Source of the DNA: CAZMXS01 sp964570325 | GTDB lineage: Bacteria; Verrucomicrobiota; Kiritimatiellia; CAIQIC01; CAZMXS01 | Assembly (NCBI GenBank): GCA_964570325.1 | Contig: CAZMXS010000007.1 | Span: 44,350 to 108,349 of the forward strand | Reading direction: 5' to 3' | Length of the DNA: 64,000 nt | Shown: piece after piece, positions 55,298 to 63,479 of the stretch | Layout of the letters: every line of letters begins with the position of its first letter | Position numbering within the stretch: the first letter of the stretch is position 1 | Notes under the pieces: generated by a model | Told to the model about the DNA's origin: nothing | The model's input: the letters and a program-made list of their open reading frames with translations, nothing else | Databases searched by the model: none | Program-made: the position numbers and the translations under genes

Positions 55298-56179
55298 TTA
55301 GCGCGCGAAGCGTAAAAAAGCGCGCTCGAATTCGGCTTGATCCTTGAATCCGTAGTGGGTCTGCAGGGCGGTCTGGGAATCGGTTCCCGCCAGGACATCG
55401 TTGAGATATCGGGGGAAGCAGTTTGGGTCGTGTTTAAGCAGCAGGAAACCGACAACATATTTGGCGGTTGTATAAAAAGCGTCCAAGTCCGCCGGATAGC
55501 CTTCAGTATTGAGCAATTCGGCGGTGGGATAGGGGCGCTCCAGGCGTGGGAACTGGGCCTTGCGGCTTTTCTTGATCCCCTTGAATGCTGCGTATGCGAA
55601 CTCGCCATAATAGCCGGCCAGGCCTTCGTTCAGCCAGAGCGGACAGGCGCCGGCGAGAAACCGGTTGAGCACCAGATGCGTCATCTCGTGGGCCAGAACG
55701 TCGCCGCTGGATGATGTGTCGTCCGCCTGTTGAAGGAGCATCATCGAACCCCGCACTTGGGAAAAGGACCAAGCCGGCACATCGGGGAGTATCTGCCGCA
55801 GCGCCTGCCAGCGGGCCGGCGACTGAAAAATGAAAATATGGGATCGGCCGCCGATCCGATCCGGTGTCTGGAGATCGCCCGCAATGAAACTATAAAAGAA
55901 CTCGCTCAGGCGGGCCACTTTACGGGCAAAGATGGCCTGCTCATAGTGCAGGACAAAATGTGGGGTTTGCGCGTGCTTCCAGGCCAGACCGGGCTGGGCC
56001 AGCACCCGCCGGCCCTCGGCAGGGAGTTGGGATTCGTCCCATGCGCCAGCCTCCACTTCTTCAAATGGCCGGTTTCCCTCGGCCGCATCGGTTGCGGCGG
56101 CCGGCAAAGCCGAGCATAGCCAGACAGCGGCCGTAACAGTGGAAAGCCAGCGGGGGGAGGGGATACTTAATAGCTTCAG
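55298..56179 (-). CDS. Secreted zinc-peptidase-like protein (peptidase MA-like)
   Basis: About 293 residues. A signal peptide, LSIPSPRWLSTVTAAVWLCS with cut near PAAA, precedes a domain with LAHEMTHLVLNRFL (HExxH zinc motif) and WLNEGLAGYYGE (third ligand Glu), the arrangement of gluzincin peptidase-MA-like proteins. The ligands are intact, but the substrate is unknown. The frame is open to 56380, inside the small gene ahead, and has no ATG near the signal peptide. A CTG at 56179 overlapping that gene's TGA (CTGA) would give an ideal signal peptide; a GTG at codon 31 of the long frame (56290) is the other candidate. Start call is low confidence. Confidence 0.7.
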   Translation of the reverse strand: MKLLSIPSPRWLSTVTAAVWLCSALPAAATDAAEGNRPFEEVEAGAWDESQLPAEGRRVLAQPGLAWKHAQTPHFVLHYEQAIFARKVARLSEFFYSFIAGDLQTPDRIGGRSHIFIFQSPARWQALRQILPDVPAWSFSQVRGSMMLLQQADDTSSSGDVLAHEMTHLVLNRFLAGACPLWLNEGLAGYYGEFAYAAFKGIKKSRKAQFPRLERPYPTAELLNTEGYPADLDAFYTTAKYVVGFLLLKHDPNCFPRYLNDVLAGTDSQTALQTHYGFKDQAEFERAFLRFAR

Positions 56180-56409
56180 GAATCCAGCGGACTGGGCTTG
56201 CGCATGGGCTTGTGGCCATGCCGGATCATCCAGTCCACCGCCGCGCGCTCCCAGCCAATATCGTGGCCCGCCTTCTCGCTTTCGTACCACTTGTGGCGCA
56301 GGATCTCTTGCTTGATATCCTCCCACTGGCGAAAGAGACGGGTATTCTTGACCCAATGGTCTATGGCGCCCTGACTGCAAGCAGATGAACCTTCTTTGCT
56401 CGTGTTCAT
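56176..56409 (-). CDS. Small conserved protein of unknown function (77 aa)
   Basis: 77 residues, rich in charged residues, without signal peptide or helix pair: ends WERAAVDWMIRHGHKPMRKP, with IKQEILRHKWYESEKAGHDI in the middle. I recall similar HKWxESEKAGxDIGxERA proteins in related genomes but cannot name a family. The strong promoter and operator immediately upstream, and the stop overlapping the probable start of the peptidase gene, support it as real and the first gene of a two-gene operon. Confidence 0.7.
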   Translation of the reverse strand: MNTSKEGSSACSQGAIDHWVKNTRLFRQWEDIKQEILRHKWYESEKAGHDIGWERAAVDWMIRHGHKPMRKPSPLDS

Positions 56410-56415
56410 GGCATG

Positions 56416-56427
56416 TAAAGCGCTTTA
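56416..56427. promoter_or_regulatory. LacI/GntR-like operator palindrome TAAAGCGCTTTA
   Basis: A perfect 12-bp palindrome lies at about +6 to +17 of the predicted transcript and 6 bp before the ATG of the 77-aa gene. It resembles LacI-family operators (TGTAAAGCGCTTTACA type), with the outer TG on one side only. Position downstream of the start site fits a repressor. Confidence 0.5.
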
Positions 56428-56439
56428 ACTATCGGTAAT

Positions 56440-56468
56440 ACAATAGACGGTGGAACGTTCCCAGTCAA
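56440..56468 (-). promoter_or_regulatory. Sigma70-type promoter TTGACT-17-TATTGT
   Basis: On the minus strand, TTGACT (56463-56468) and TATTGT (56440-56445) are 17 bp apart, giving a start near 56433 and a leader of about 24 bases. The spacer contains the palindrome GGAACGTTCC (56452-56461), a further possible operator. Confidence 0.6.
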
Positions 56469-56476
56469 TAGCTCCC

Positions 56477-56504
56477 AACATATTTATTACATTTTTCTTG
56501 TCAA
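56477..56504 (-). promoter_or_regulatory. Upstream promoter candidate TTGACA-16-TATGTT
   Basis: TTGACA (56499-56504) and TATGTT (56477-56482) on the minus strand, 16 bp apart, in an AT-rich stretch just after the methyltransferase gene ends. It reads toward the same small operon. Confidence 0.45.
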
Positions 56505-56516
56505 GCAATAACATAC

Positions 56517-57722
56517 TTATTCCACCCAGCCGATTAGTCCCTTCAGATAGGCGCTTTCCGGGAAACCCAGTTGAATTGGATGATCTGGAGGTTGGTGAAG
56601 CGTTTCGATGACGCGCACGTTTCGGCCGGCATCCTTGGCCGCCCAGGCGACGGCCATACGGAAGTCGTTGTCGGACACAAGCCCGGAGCAGGAGAACGTG
56701 GCAAGGATGCCGCCAGGCGCAAGCAGTTTCAGAGCCAACAGATTGATGTCCTTGTAGGCCCGCAGGCCTTTCCCAAGTTGCGCCCGGTTGACGACAAATC
56801 GCGGAGGATCGAGGATGACCACCTCGAATTGCCGGCCGGTGTCCCGGAAGGCCCGCAATGTGATGGGCACATCCGCCCGGATGTACTCCACCGGCAGGCT
56901 TGAGCCGTTCAGCCGGTGATGGGTTTCTGCCTGCGCGATGGCGGCGGCCGAGCGGTCAATACCTGTGATGGAGCGGGCGTCGGCTGCGGCGGCGTAAATC
57001 TCAAAGGCTCCGGTGTAGCAGTAGGCGCTCAAGACGGTGCGGTTCCGAACATAGGCCGCCACGCGGCCCCGGTTACCGCGTTGATCGAGAAAGAAACCGG
57101 TTTTTTGTCCGCCCGCCGGGTCCACCTCAAACACCAGTCCATCCTGGTGAATTCGGGTTGGCGCGTCTGTGTTGCCTTGACCGAGTCGCGCAACGGCTTC
57201 GAGATCCAAGCCCTCGCGCGCGACTGCGTCCGGTTCTGCCAGCGCCACGATCTGTTCAAGCCCGGTTCGTTCCCGCAGCCGGTCCAGCATGGCCGGCAGA
57301 TACGGCAGGAGCGCGCGCGAAACGACCTGGACCGCCAGTGTATCGGCGTAGCGGTCCACGATCAGGCCGGAAATACCGTCCGCCTCCGAGTAAATCAGGC
57401 GGTAGGCGTCGGTGTCGCCGGCGGGTTCAAAAAGGCGCTGCCGCAGCGCGAGCGCCCGGTCAACCAAGTCGCCGAAGAAAGCATCGTCCAGCGCTTGGCC
57501 GGGCGTCCGCGCATACAGCCGCACGGCCAACGCGGCCTCCGGATGAATCAGGCCGCGCGCCAGCCAGGTTCCATCATGGGCCACGACATCGGCCTGATCG
57601 CCAACCCGGGCGGCCCCGTCCAAGCCGGCGATCGCCCCGGAAAAAACCCAGGGATGCCCGTTGGCGATGGTCCGCTCGCGGCCTCGTTTGAGTTTAACCA
57701 CACAGTTTCCCGACGCTTTCAT
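56517..57722 (-). CDS. 23S rRNA (cytosine) methyltransferase RlmI-like
   Basis: A 401-residue protein. An N-terminal PUA domain (GRERTIANGHPWVFSGAIAG) is followed by the linker region and a C-terminal Rossmann methyltransferase with LSAYCYTGAFEIYAAAADA (SAM site) and EVVILDPPRFV (catalytic region). FSCSG carries the Cys. It matches RlmI/YccW, which methylates C1962 of E. coli 23S rRNA; RlmI is about 396 residues. Closely related proteins of unknown target exist, so the name is by similarity. It stands alone, divergent from the solute-binding lipoprotein gene by 57 bp. Confidence 0.88.
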   Translation of the reverse strand: MKASGNCVVKLKRGRERTIANGHPWVFSGAIAGLDGAARVGDQADVVAHDGTWLARGLIHPEAALAVRLYARTPGQALDDAFFGDLVDRALALRQRLFEPAGDTDAYRLIYSEADGISGLIVDRYADTLAVQVVSRALLPYLPAMLDRLRERTGLEQIVALAEPDAVAREGLDLEAVARLGQGNTDAPTRIHQDGLVFEVDPAGGQKTGFFLDQRGNRGRVAAYVRNRTVLSAYCYTGAFEIYAAAADARSITGIDRSAAAIAQAETHHRLNGSSLPVEYIRADVPITLRAFRDTGRQFEVVILDPPRFVVNRAQLGKGLRAYKDINLLALKLLAPGGILATFSCSGLVSDNDFRMAVAWAAKDAGRNVRVIETLHQPPDHPIQLGFPESAYLKGLIGWVE

Positions 57723-57779
57723 GGGACCGTATTCTCCTCATTATTTTTGAAAAAAGAAATTCATTTTCCCATGTGATTG

Positions 57780-58949
57780 ATGTACATAACCGCAACTGTG
57801 GCGGGTAGACACCACATGGGCCATGGGGTGCGTTCCCCGGCCGGTGCCATTGCGGCGGCCTGCCTTGCCTTTTGTCTATGGGCCAGCCTGCTCGTGGCGG
57901 CCGGCTGCCGCCCGGCCGCGCCGGAGTATGTGCGCCCGGTGTGGGAGGAACGCGAGCCGGTGGTGCGGATTCATGCGCCACGCGCTGTTTTGGATCCGAC
58001 GACCTTGAGCAATTTCACGGCGTTTACCAGGATTCGGGTCTTTGCCCAGGAATATGACCAGCCTGATGAATTGGCAGCGGCGCTCATGGCCGACCCCGGC
58101 TATTGCGATCTCATTGTGGCGCGCGACTACCAGATAAACATTTTTCGCCAGTTGCGTCTGCTCCATCCCATTGACCAGGGTCGGCTGCCCGGGTTGAGCA
58201 ATATCGAATGGCGGTTCCTGAATTTGGCCTTTGATCCCGGTAATCGCTATTCAGTTCCATTTTTGTGGGGCACATTCCGGTTGGCGTTCAGCCCGGATGA
58301 TTTTCCTGAGCCGCCCGCCAGTTGGGCGGAGTTGTGGGCTGAAGACTCCGGCATCCAGCCGTTGTTGCCCGGCAATCGGCACGATGCCTTCGGGTTGGTT
58401 CTGCTGCAATTGGGCTTGCCGGTGGATTCCCGGGAAACGGCCCACTTGGAAAAGGCCCGACACAAGTTGTTGGATCTGGCCGCGCGCGGCGCTTTCCAGC
58501 CTCCGGCCGCCGCCGCGGCGTTGCTCGCCGCTGGTTCGAATCTGCTGGCTGTTGTTGCCAGCGATTGCGCGGCGCGCCTGACCAATGGCCTGGCGTTTAC
58601 CATCCCGCAAGAAGGCACATTGCTGTGGATTATGTCGCTGGCCATCCCCCGTGATGGGCGCCATCTGAATGAGGCCCATGCCCTGATTGAATATCTGCTC
58701 CAACCCGAGGTAGCCGCGCCGGCGGCTACCGCCGCCGCCGCCGCCACACCCAATAAAGGCGCCCGGGATTTCCTGGAATTTCAGGTTTCCGAAAACCCGC
58801 TGATCTACCCCGAAAGCGCCCAGTTGGCGCGTTGCCGACTGAATCCGGCGGTGGACGACGACCCGCAGGGATTGATCAACCAGACCTGGTCCGCCATTCG
58901 GCGCGCCATGCTGGCCGGCGGCGAACGCCGTTTGGAGGGGGGGCCGTGA
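57780..58949 (+). CDS. Extracellular solute-binding lipoprotein (PotD-like)
   Basis: About 389 residues. The lipoprotein signal ends LLVAAGC. The mature part follows the type II periplasmic binding protein pattern of polyamine/iron binders: strand-helix units, SNIEWRFLNLAFDPGNRYSV then PFLWGTFRLAFSPDDF as the hinge-side segment, and PRDGRHLNEAHALIEYLLQP near the end. No ABC permease or ATPase is encoded nearby; instead, the stop overlaps the GTG of a hybrid histidine kinase (GTGA), so it probably acts as that kinase's periplasmic sensor partner. The start is uncertain: ATG 57780 or 57816, with no convincing ribosome site for either. Confidence 0.75.
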   Translation: MYITATVAGRHHMGHGVRSPAGAIAAACLAFCLWASLLVAAGCRPAAPEYVRPVWEEREPVVRIHAPRAVLDPTTLSNFTAFTRIRVFAQEYDQPDELAAALMADPGYCDLIVARDYQINIFRQLRLLHPIDQGRLPGLSNIEWRFLNLAFDPGNRYSVPFLWGTFRLAFSPDDFPEPPASWAELWAEDSGIQPLLPGNRHDAFGLVLLQLGLPVDSRETAHLEKARHKLLDLAARGAFQPPAAAAALLAAGSNLLAVVASDCAARLTNGLAFTIPQEGTLLWIMSLAIPRDGRHLNEAHALIEYLLQPEVAAPAATAAAAATPNKGARDFLEFQVSENPLIYPESAQLARCRLNPAVDDDPQGLINQTWSAIRRAMLAGGERRLEGGP

Positions 58950-61678
58950 ACGCCAATGGCAAGGGCAACGGCAAAGCTCGCGCGCCCATCCGCGCGGGCG
59001 TTTTGCGGGCGCTGATCCTGGCCGGCCTGCTGCCGGTGGTCCTGACTTTCGTCGCCAACCAGACGCTCACGCGGCAGGCGCTGCTGGATTCCGAATACGA
59101 CAAGATGTCCGTGCTCGCTTACGAGGTGGTCCGGCAGATCGAGGAGGTCATGACCACCGCGGCCGGATCGCTCGCCGCGCTGGCTTCGAATCCGCAACTG
59201 GTCGCCAGCCTGGTCGCGGAGGACGCCGAGTCGCAGGATCTTCGGATCATGCGGGATTTCCCCGCTGTGTTTTCCGAGATGGCGCTGTACGACACCGCCG
59301 GTGTGCAGCAGGCCGCGACGGCTTATGGGCCGATTGCCGATGTCGCCGATGCCGCCGGCTTCCGGCGCGCGCTGGCCGGCCAGGCGGCTTTTTCCATTCC
59401 GCACCTGGTGCTGGGCCGGCCGGAGCTTTATATCACGGCCTTCTGTCCCGTGCGGGATGGCCGCGGCCAGATCCGGCATGTCGTTGGCGCGCGCCTGCCA
59501 ATGGAGAAGATTGCGCAGATTCTCCGGGCGGTGCGCATCGGCCAGCAGGGCTTTCTGGTGCTGCTGGACGACCGCGGCAACGTGTTGGCGCATCCCGATG
59601 CCGGACGTACGCTGGAAAAATTCGACGAGCAGACGCCGATGTATTTCTGGAAACACCATTCGCGCGGCATCTACCCGCCTGGCCAGGCAGAACCCTTTGC
59701 CTTCGTGTCCGCGGTGATCGGCCCCGAGCAGACCCGCACCGGCCAGCCGTGGGTGCTGTTGGCATTGAAGCCCTATGCGGAGGTGCTGGCCTTGCCGCGC
59801 GAGGAAATGCGCCTGCACTTGGCGGTGGCGCTGCTGACGATCGCGGTTGTGACGCTGGTGGGGCTGGTGCTCAGCCGCCGGCTTTCCCGGCCGATCATGA
59901 ACCTGGCCGCCGCGGCGCAGCGGGTTGCCCATGGCAATCTGGACGCCAATGTCCCGGAAAACGGGCCGCGGGAAATCCATCAACTGGGCGTGGCCTTCAA
60001 CCAGATGGTGCGCGAACTGCGCCAGCACCATGAGCGGCTGGAGAGCGTGGTCCAGCAGCGGACGCTCAAACTGCGCGATTCGCAGCGCCGGCAGGAGCAG
60101 TTGACCGCCCATCTGCGCGCCGCTTACGAATCCATTGTGGACGGCATTCTGATTCTTGAGTGGCCGTCCGGCAAGGTCATCGCGGCCAACCAGCATTTCG
60201 CCGATCTGTTCGGGCTGGCGCCGGCCGAATTGCAGGGCCGTAACGCCGCGGAGGTCAGCGCGGCCATCCGCGAGCATTTTGTCGAGCCGCGTGACAACGC
60301 ATTGCGCTGGGATCATTATCAGCGTCTGTCGGAAGAAGTCGGGCTTGAGGAATGGGAGTTGACCCGGCCCGCGCACCGGACTCTGTCTGTTTATTCCGGG
60401 CCGGTGGCGGGCGCCGCCGGGCAGATCTTTGCCCGCTTGTGGATGTTCCGCGACCTCAGCAAGCAACGCCTGCTCGAGGCTGAATTGCTGCAGGCCCAGA
60501 AGATGGAGGCCATCGGCCGGCTGGCCGGCGGGATTGCGCACGACTTCAACAATCTCCTGACCGGCATTCTCGGCAACCTGACGATGGCCGAGATGGAGCT
60601 TAAACCCGGTGGCGACCCGGGCAACTTCATTCGCCTCGCGCGCCAGGCATCGAAACGCGCCGGCGAATTGGTGACCCAACTGCTTGGCTTCTCCCGCCGC
60701 GGCCGCCTGAACCTCGGCCGCTGCGATCTCAATGCCATTGTCCATGAGGTGCATGGCCTGTTGCAACATACGGTGGATCCGCGTGTTCGTCTCGTGGCCG
60801 AGCCGCAGGAGCGGCTCTGGAGTACGACCGCCGACGCGACGCAGCTTCAACAGGTGCTGATGAATCTATGTGTCAATGCCGTGGACGCCATGCCTGATGG
60901 CGGCCAACTGACACTGTCCACGCGCAACGTCCATCTGGAGGAGGAGCAGAGCCGGCAGTGGTCGGACGGCCGGCCCGGCGATTTTGTCTGTTTGTCGGTT
61001 GCGGACCAGGGACATGGGATGAGCCAGGAAGTGCAGAGCCGGATGTTTGAGCCGTTCTTTACGACCAAGGCTCCGGGGAAGGGGACCGGCCTCGGACTCG
61101 CGATGACCTACGGCATTGTCAAGCAACACGGCGGCTGGATTGTCTGCGAATCGGCGATCGGTCAGGGCACCACCTTCCACATCTACCTGCCGCGCACCGG
61201 CGATGCCGCCGTCGCGACCGCCCCGGCCGATGCGCCGGCGCCGGTGACCGGCGGCCGTGAGCGCATCCTGGTGGTGGACGATGAGCCCGCCGTGCGCGGG
61301 GTGATCCTGATTGTCATGCAGAAACTCGGCTACGAAGTGCTGGCGGCGGCGGATGGCGAGGAGGCGGTCCAGATTTTTGGCCAGCGCTGCTTTGAAATTG
61401 ACCTGGTGATCCTCGATCTCACGATGCCCAAACTCTCCGGGCGCGACACTTTCCGTAAACTGCGCGAGATCCGGAAGGATATCCGGATTATTGTTTCCAG
61501 CGGCTATCCTGTGGATGTGCCGGCGTTCGAGCAGGAGGTGGGCTCGCCCCTCGATGGAGTGGTGCCCAAGCCCTTCGAGGTCACGGAACTGGCCAGCGCC
61601 GCGCGCTCGGCGCTGGACCGGCAGCCCAAGGCGCCAGAGCCGGAACCCGATGGCGCGCGGGCATCTTGCCCGCTTTAA
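58946..61678 (+). CDS. Hybrid sensor histidine kinase (Cache-like sensor, HAMP, PAS, HisKA, HATPase, receiver)
   Basis: 910 residues from the GTG at 58946, which overlaps the TGA before it and has GGAGGGGGGG upstream. A first membrane helix (about 20-38) and a periplasmic Cache-like domain lead to a second helix (about 290-312). HAMP (RRLSRPIMNLAAAAQRVAHG) and PAS (about 389-502) follow. HisKA has GGIAHDFNNLLTGIL with His near 531; HATPase_c has N box NLCVNAVDAM and GTGLGLAMTYGIVKQ. The C-terminal receiver (about 771-892) has VVDDEPAVRG, phospho-acceptor Asp near 824 (VILDLTMPKLSG) and PKPFE. All catalytic residues are present. Phosphate would pass His to Asp internally; no output regulator is adjacent. 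Confidence 0.9.
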   Translation: MNANGKGNGKARAPIRAGVLRALILAGLLPVVLTFVANQTLTRQALLDSEYDKMSVLAYEVVRQIEEVMTTAAGSLAALASNPQLVASLVAEDAESQDLRIMRDFPAVFSEMALYDTAGVQQAATAYGPIADVADAAGFRRALAGQAAFSIPHLVLGRPELYITAFCPVRDGRGQIRHVVGARLPMEKIAQILRAVRIGQQGFLVLLDDRGNVLAHPDAGRTLEKFDEQTPMYFWKHHSRGIYPPGQAEPFAFVSAVIGPEQTRTGQPWVLLALKPYAEVLALPREEMRLHLAVALLTIAVVTLVGLVLSRRLSRPIMNLAAAAQRVAHGNLDANVPENGPREIHQLGVAFNQMVRELRQHHERLESVVQQRTLKLRDSQRRQEQLTAHLRAAYESIVDGILILEWPSGKVIAANQHFADLFGLAPAELQGRNAAEVSAAIREHFVEPRDNALRWDHYQRLSEEVGLEEWELTRPAHRTLSVYSGPVAGAAGQIFARLWMFRDLSKQRLLEAELLQAQKMEAIGRLAGGIAHDFNNLLTGILGNLTMAEMELKPGGDPGNFIRLARQASKRAGELVTQLLGFSRRGRLNLGRCDLNAIVHEVHGLLQHTVDPRVRLVAEPQERLWSTTADATQLQQVLMNLCVNAVDAMPDGGQLTLSTRNVHLEEEQSRQWSDGRPGDFVCLSVADQGHGMSQEVQSRMFEPFFTTKAPGKGTGLGLAMTYGIVKQHGGWIVCESAIGQGTTFHIYLPRTGDAAVATAPADAPAPVTGGRERILVVDDEPAVRGVILIVMQKLGYEVLAAADGEEAVQIFGQRCFEIDLVILDLTMPKLSGRDTFRKLREIRKDIRIIVSSGYPVDVPAFEQEVGSPLDGVVPKPFEVTELASAARSALDRQPKAPEPEPDGARASCPL
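61657..61673 (+). terminator. Hairpin GCGGGCA-TCT-TGCCCGC with TTT, overlapping the kinase stop
   Basis: A perfect 7-bp stem and 3-base loop end 2 bp before the TAA and are followed by TTTAA. It could terminate the transcript. The same palindrome type occurs inside the giant gene at 20631, so it is also a dispersed repeat. Confidence 0.45.
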
Positions 61679-61832
61679 CCATCAACTTGTTCCTTATCAC
61701 GTATGGGTACAACGCTCGGGATTCGCGTGGGACTTCGTTGTCGGCGCGGTTTTTCCCATCCGCGAATCTTGAGTTCGGCCACGGATGTTTGGTAAGAAAA
61801 CCATATGCGTCTCGTTCCGAACTCGCATTTAG

Positions 61833-61851
61833 GCCGGGCTGTGCGCCCGGC
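61833..61851. repeat. Hairpin GCCGGGC-(5)-GCCCGGC upstream of the DUF1015 gene
   Basis: A perfect 7-bp stem lies in the 200-bp gap before the DUF1015 gene, about 15 bp ahead of its AGGAG ribosome site. No T-run follows. It may be a dispersed repeat of the same general type as the 44396 hairpin, or a leader element. Confidence 0.4.
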
Positions 61852-61878
61852 TGGCTTTGAACCAACCAGGAGCACCCG

Positions 61879-63099
61879 ATGAAGATCAAACCGTTTATCG
61901 CTTTCCGCCCGCCCGCCGAAATCGCGGCGACCCTGGCCAGTCCGCCCTACGATGTGGTGGACACGGCCGAGGCGCGCGCGATCGCCGGCGACAACCCCAT
62001 GTGTTTCCTGCGGATCAGCCGCTCCGAGCTGGAACTGCCCGCGGGAACGGATCCTTATTCGGACGCGGTGTACCAGCGTGCGGCGGACAACTTCCGGCGG
62101 TTCCAGGAACAGCGCTACCTGGTTCGGGATCCTGAACCTTCCATTTATGTTTACCGCCAGATCATGGGTTCCCATCAACAAACCGGCGTCGTTACCGTGG
62201 CGCACGCGGATGACTATGAGGCGGACGTGATCAAGAAACATGAAAAGACACGCCAGGCCCCCGAGAATGATCGCACCAAACATCTGCACACGGTCAACGC
62301 CAATACCGGCCCGGTCTTCCTGGCTTACCGCGATCGGCCGGAGATTGACCGGGTCGTGGCGGAGGTTTGCGCCACCTCGCCGCTGTATGATTTCACCGCC
62401 CCGGATGGCGTGCGACATATTGTCTGGAAGGCCAACGACCCGGACCGGTTGGTGAAGTTGTTTGCGCAGGTGCCGACGGCGTATATCGCCGACGGGCACC
62501 ATCGCGCCAAGTCCGGCGCTCGTGTTGCCGCCGAGCGGCGCGCCGCCAATCCGAAACACACCGGAGCGGAAGAATATAACTGGTTTCTCGCCGTGCTGTT
62601 CCCGGCCAATCAACTGCGCATCCTGCCGTATAACCGCTGCGTGCTGGATCTCAACGGCCTGACGGCGGAGCAGTTCCTGGCGGCGCTGCGCAAGGAGTTC
62701 AAGGTTGCGCCGGGCGCCGCGCCCGAGCCGCCGGGTCCGCGCCATATCAGTATGTACCTGGCCGGTCAGTGGTACGACTTGAGCTGGGCTGAGTTTCCGG
62801 CGGTGGATCTGGCGGCGACCCTGGATGTCAGCGTCCTGCAAAGCCGCGTGTTGGGCCCGCTGTTGGGGATTGACGACCCGCGCGCGAGCAAGCGGATTGA
62901 GTTTGTCGGCGGCATCAAAGGTCCGGACGAGTTGAAAAAGCGCGTGGATTCCGGCCGCGCCGCAGTGGCGTTTTCCATGCATCCAACGCGCATGGAGCAA
63001 TTGATGGCGATCTCGGACGCAGGCCTGATCATGCCACCCAAGAGCACCTGGTTTGAACCCAAGTTGCGCTCCGGTCTGATCGTGCATCCGATTGTTTGA
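61879..63099 (+). CDS. DUF1015 family protein
   Basis: A 406-residue cytoplasmic protein that matches the DUF1015 family along its length. It has FIAFRPPAEIAATLASPPYD at the start and KKHEKTRQAPENDRTKHLHT in the first third. AYIADGHHRAKSGARVAAER, a conserved His-rich motif, is near residue 205, and VAFSMHPTRMEQLMAISDAG precedes MPPKSTWFEPKLRSGL near the end. The family function is not established, although it is widespread in bacteria and often near amino-acid or serine metabolism genes. AGGAG precedes the ATG. It stands alone between the histidine kinase and tRNA-Asp. Confidence 0.92.
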   Translation: MKIKPFIAFRPPAEIAATLASPPYDVVDTAEARAIAGDNPMCFLRISRSELELPAGTDPYSDAVYQRAADNFRRFQEQRYLVRDPEPSIYVYRQIMGSHQQTGVVTVAHADDYEADVIKKHEKTRQAPENDRTKHLHTVNANTGPVFLAYRDRPEIDRVVAEVCATSPLYDFTAPDGVRHIVWKANDPDRLVKLFAQVPTAYIADGHHRAKSGARVAAERRAANPKHTGAEEYNWFLAVLFPANQLRILPYNRCVLDLNGLTAEQFLAALRKEFKVAPGAAPEPPGPRHISMYLAGQWYDLSWAEFPAVDLAATLDVSVLQSRVLGPLLGIDDPRASKRIEFVGGIKGPDELKKRVDSGRAAVAFSMHPTRMEQLMAISDAGLIMPPKSTWFEPKLRSGLIVHPIV

Positions 63100-63107
63100 T
63101 TTTCCGC

Positions 63108-63135
63108 TTGAATCGCAAACCGGGGGCGCTAATGT
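63108..63135 (+). promoter_or_regulatory. Weak promoter candidate for tRNA-Asp
   Basis: TTGAAT (63108-63113), 16 bp, then TAATGT (63130-63135) would start transcription about 20 bases before the tRNA. The -10 matches the consensus poorly, so this is tentative. Confidence 0.25.
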
Positions 63136-63161
63136 AACACGCCGTTCGTTCCGTGTTGGGT

Positions 63162-63238
63162 GGGGACGTAGCTCAATTGGTTAGAGTACCAGATTGTCGA
63201 TCTGGGTGTTGCGGGTTCGAGTCCCGTCGTCCCCGCCA
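63162..63238 (+). tRNA. tRNA-Asp (anticodon GTC), CCA encoded
   Basis: 77 nt folding as a full cloverleaf. The acceptor stem GGGGACG pairs with CGTCCCC and the D arm has GCTC/GAGT. The anticodon stem CCAGA/TCTGG encloses TTGTCGA with GTC at 34-36. A 5-base variable loop is followed by the T arm GCGGG-TTCGAGT-CCCGT, then discriminator G and encoded CCA. A run of six T follows within 2 bases of the end. Confidence 0.97.
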
Positions 63239-63380
63239 GTTTTTTCCCCTTGAAAACACTGGCGGAAAGCAGTTTTCAGCCAATAGAATCAATGGTTTGC
63301 TGAATACCCGCGTTTTTGTCGTGTTCCCTTCCGTGCTTTTTTGTGATTCTCCGTGACCCCCCCCTAAAAAGGAAAGATTT
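63239..63380. other. Intergenic region after tRNA-Asp; no gene
   Basis: No credible gene. The stretch CTTCCGTGCTTTTTTGTGAT near 63330 continues into TCTCCGTGACC; I recall this kind of T-rich CGTG repeat from other genomes of this group. Short frames that cross the tRNA are shadows of it. Confidence 0.45.
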
Positions 63381-63466
63381 GGGGACAATTGGGGACAGTC
63401 GGGGACAGTCTGCTATTCTGTCTGGTGTCCCGATACTGTCTCCGATTGGGGACAGAATTGGGGACA
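63381..63466. repeat. GGGGACA short direct repeats (five copies)
   Basis: GGGGACA occurs at 63381, 63391, 63401, 63448 and 63460: the first three exactly 10 bp apart, the last two 12 bp apart. TGTCCC and CTGTCTCC between them (63425-63443) are inverted forms. It resembles sequence flanking REP-associated transposase genes, but no transposase gene is in the window. Confidence 0.55.
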
Positions 63467-63479
63467 ATCAGCCCCAGAC

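Noticed and set aside
63153..63388. Short frames overlapping the tRNA (for example one containing CGFESRRPRQ)
   Set aside because: These are the usual artefacts produced by translating tRNA genes.
63381..63466. Possible CRISPR array
   Set aside because: Repeat units are only 7 bp, with spacing of 10-12 bp and no spacers.
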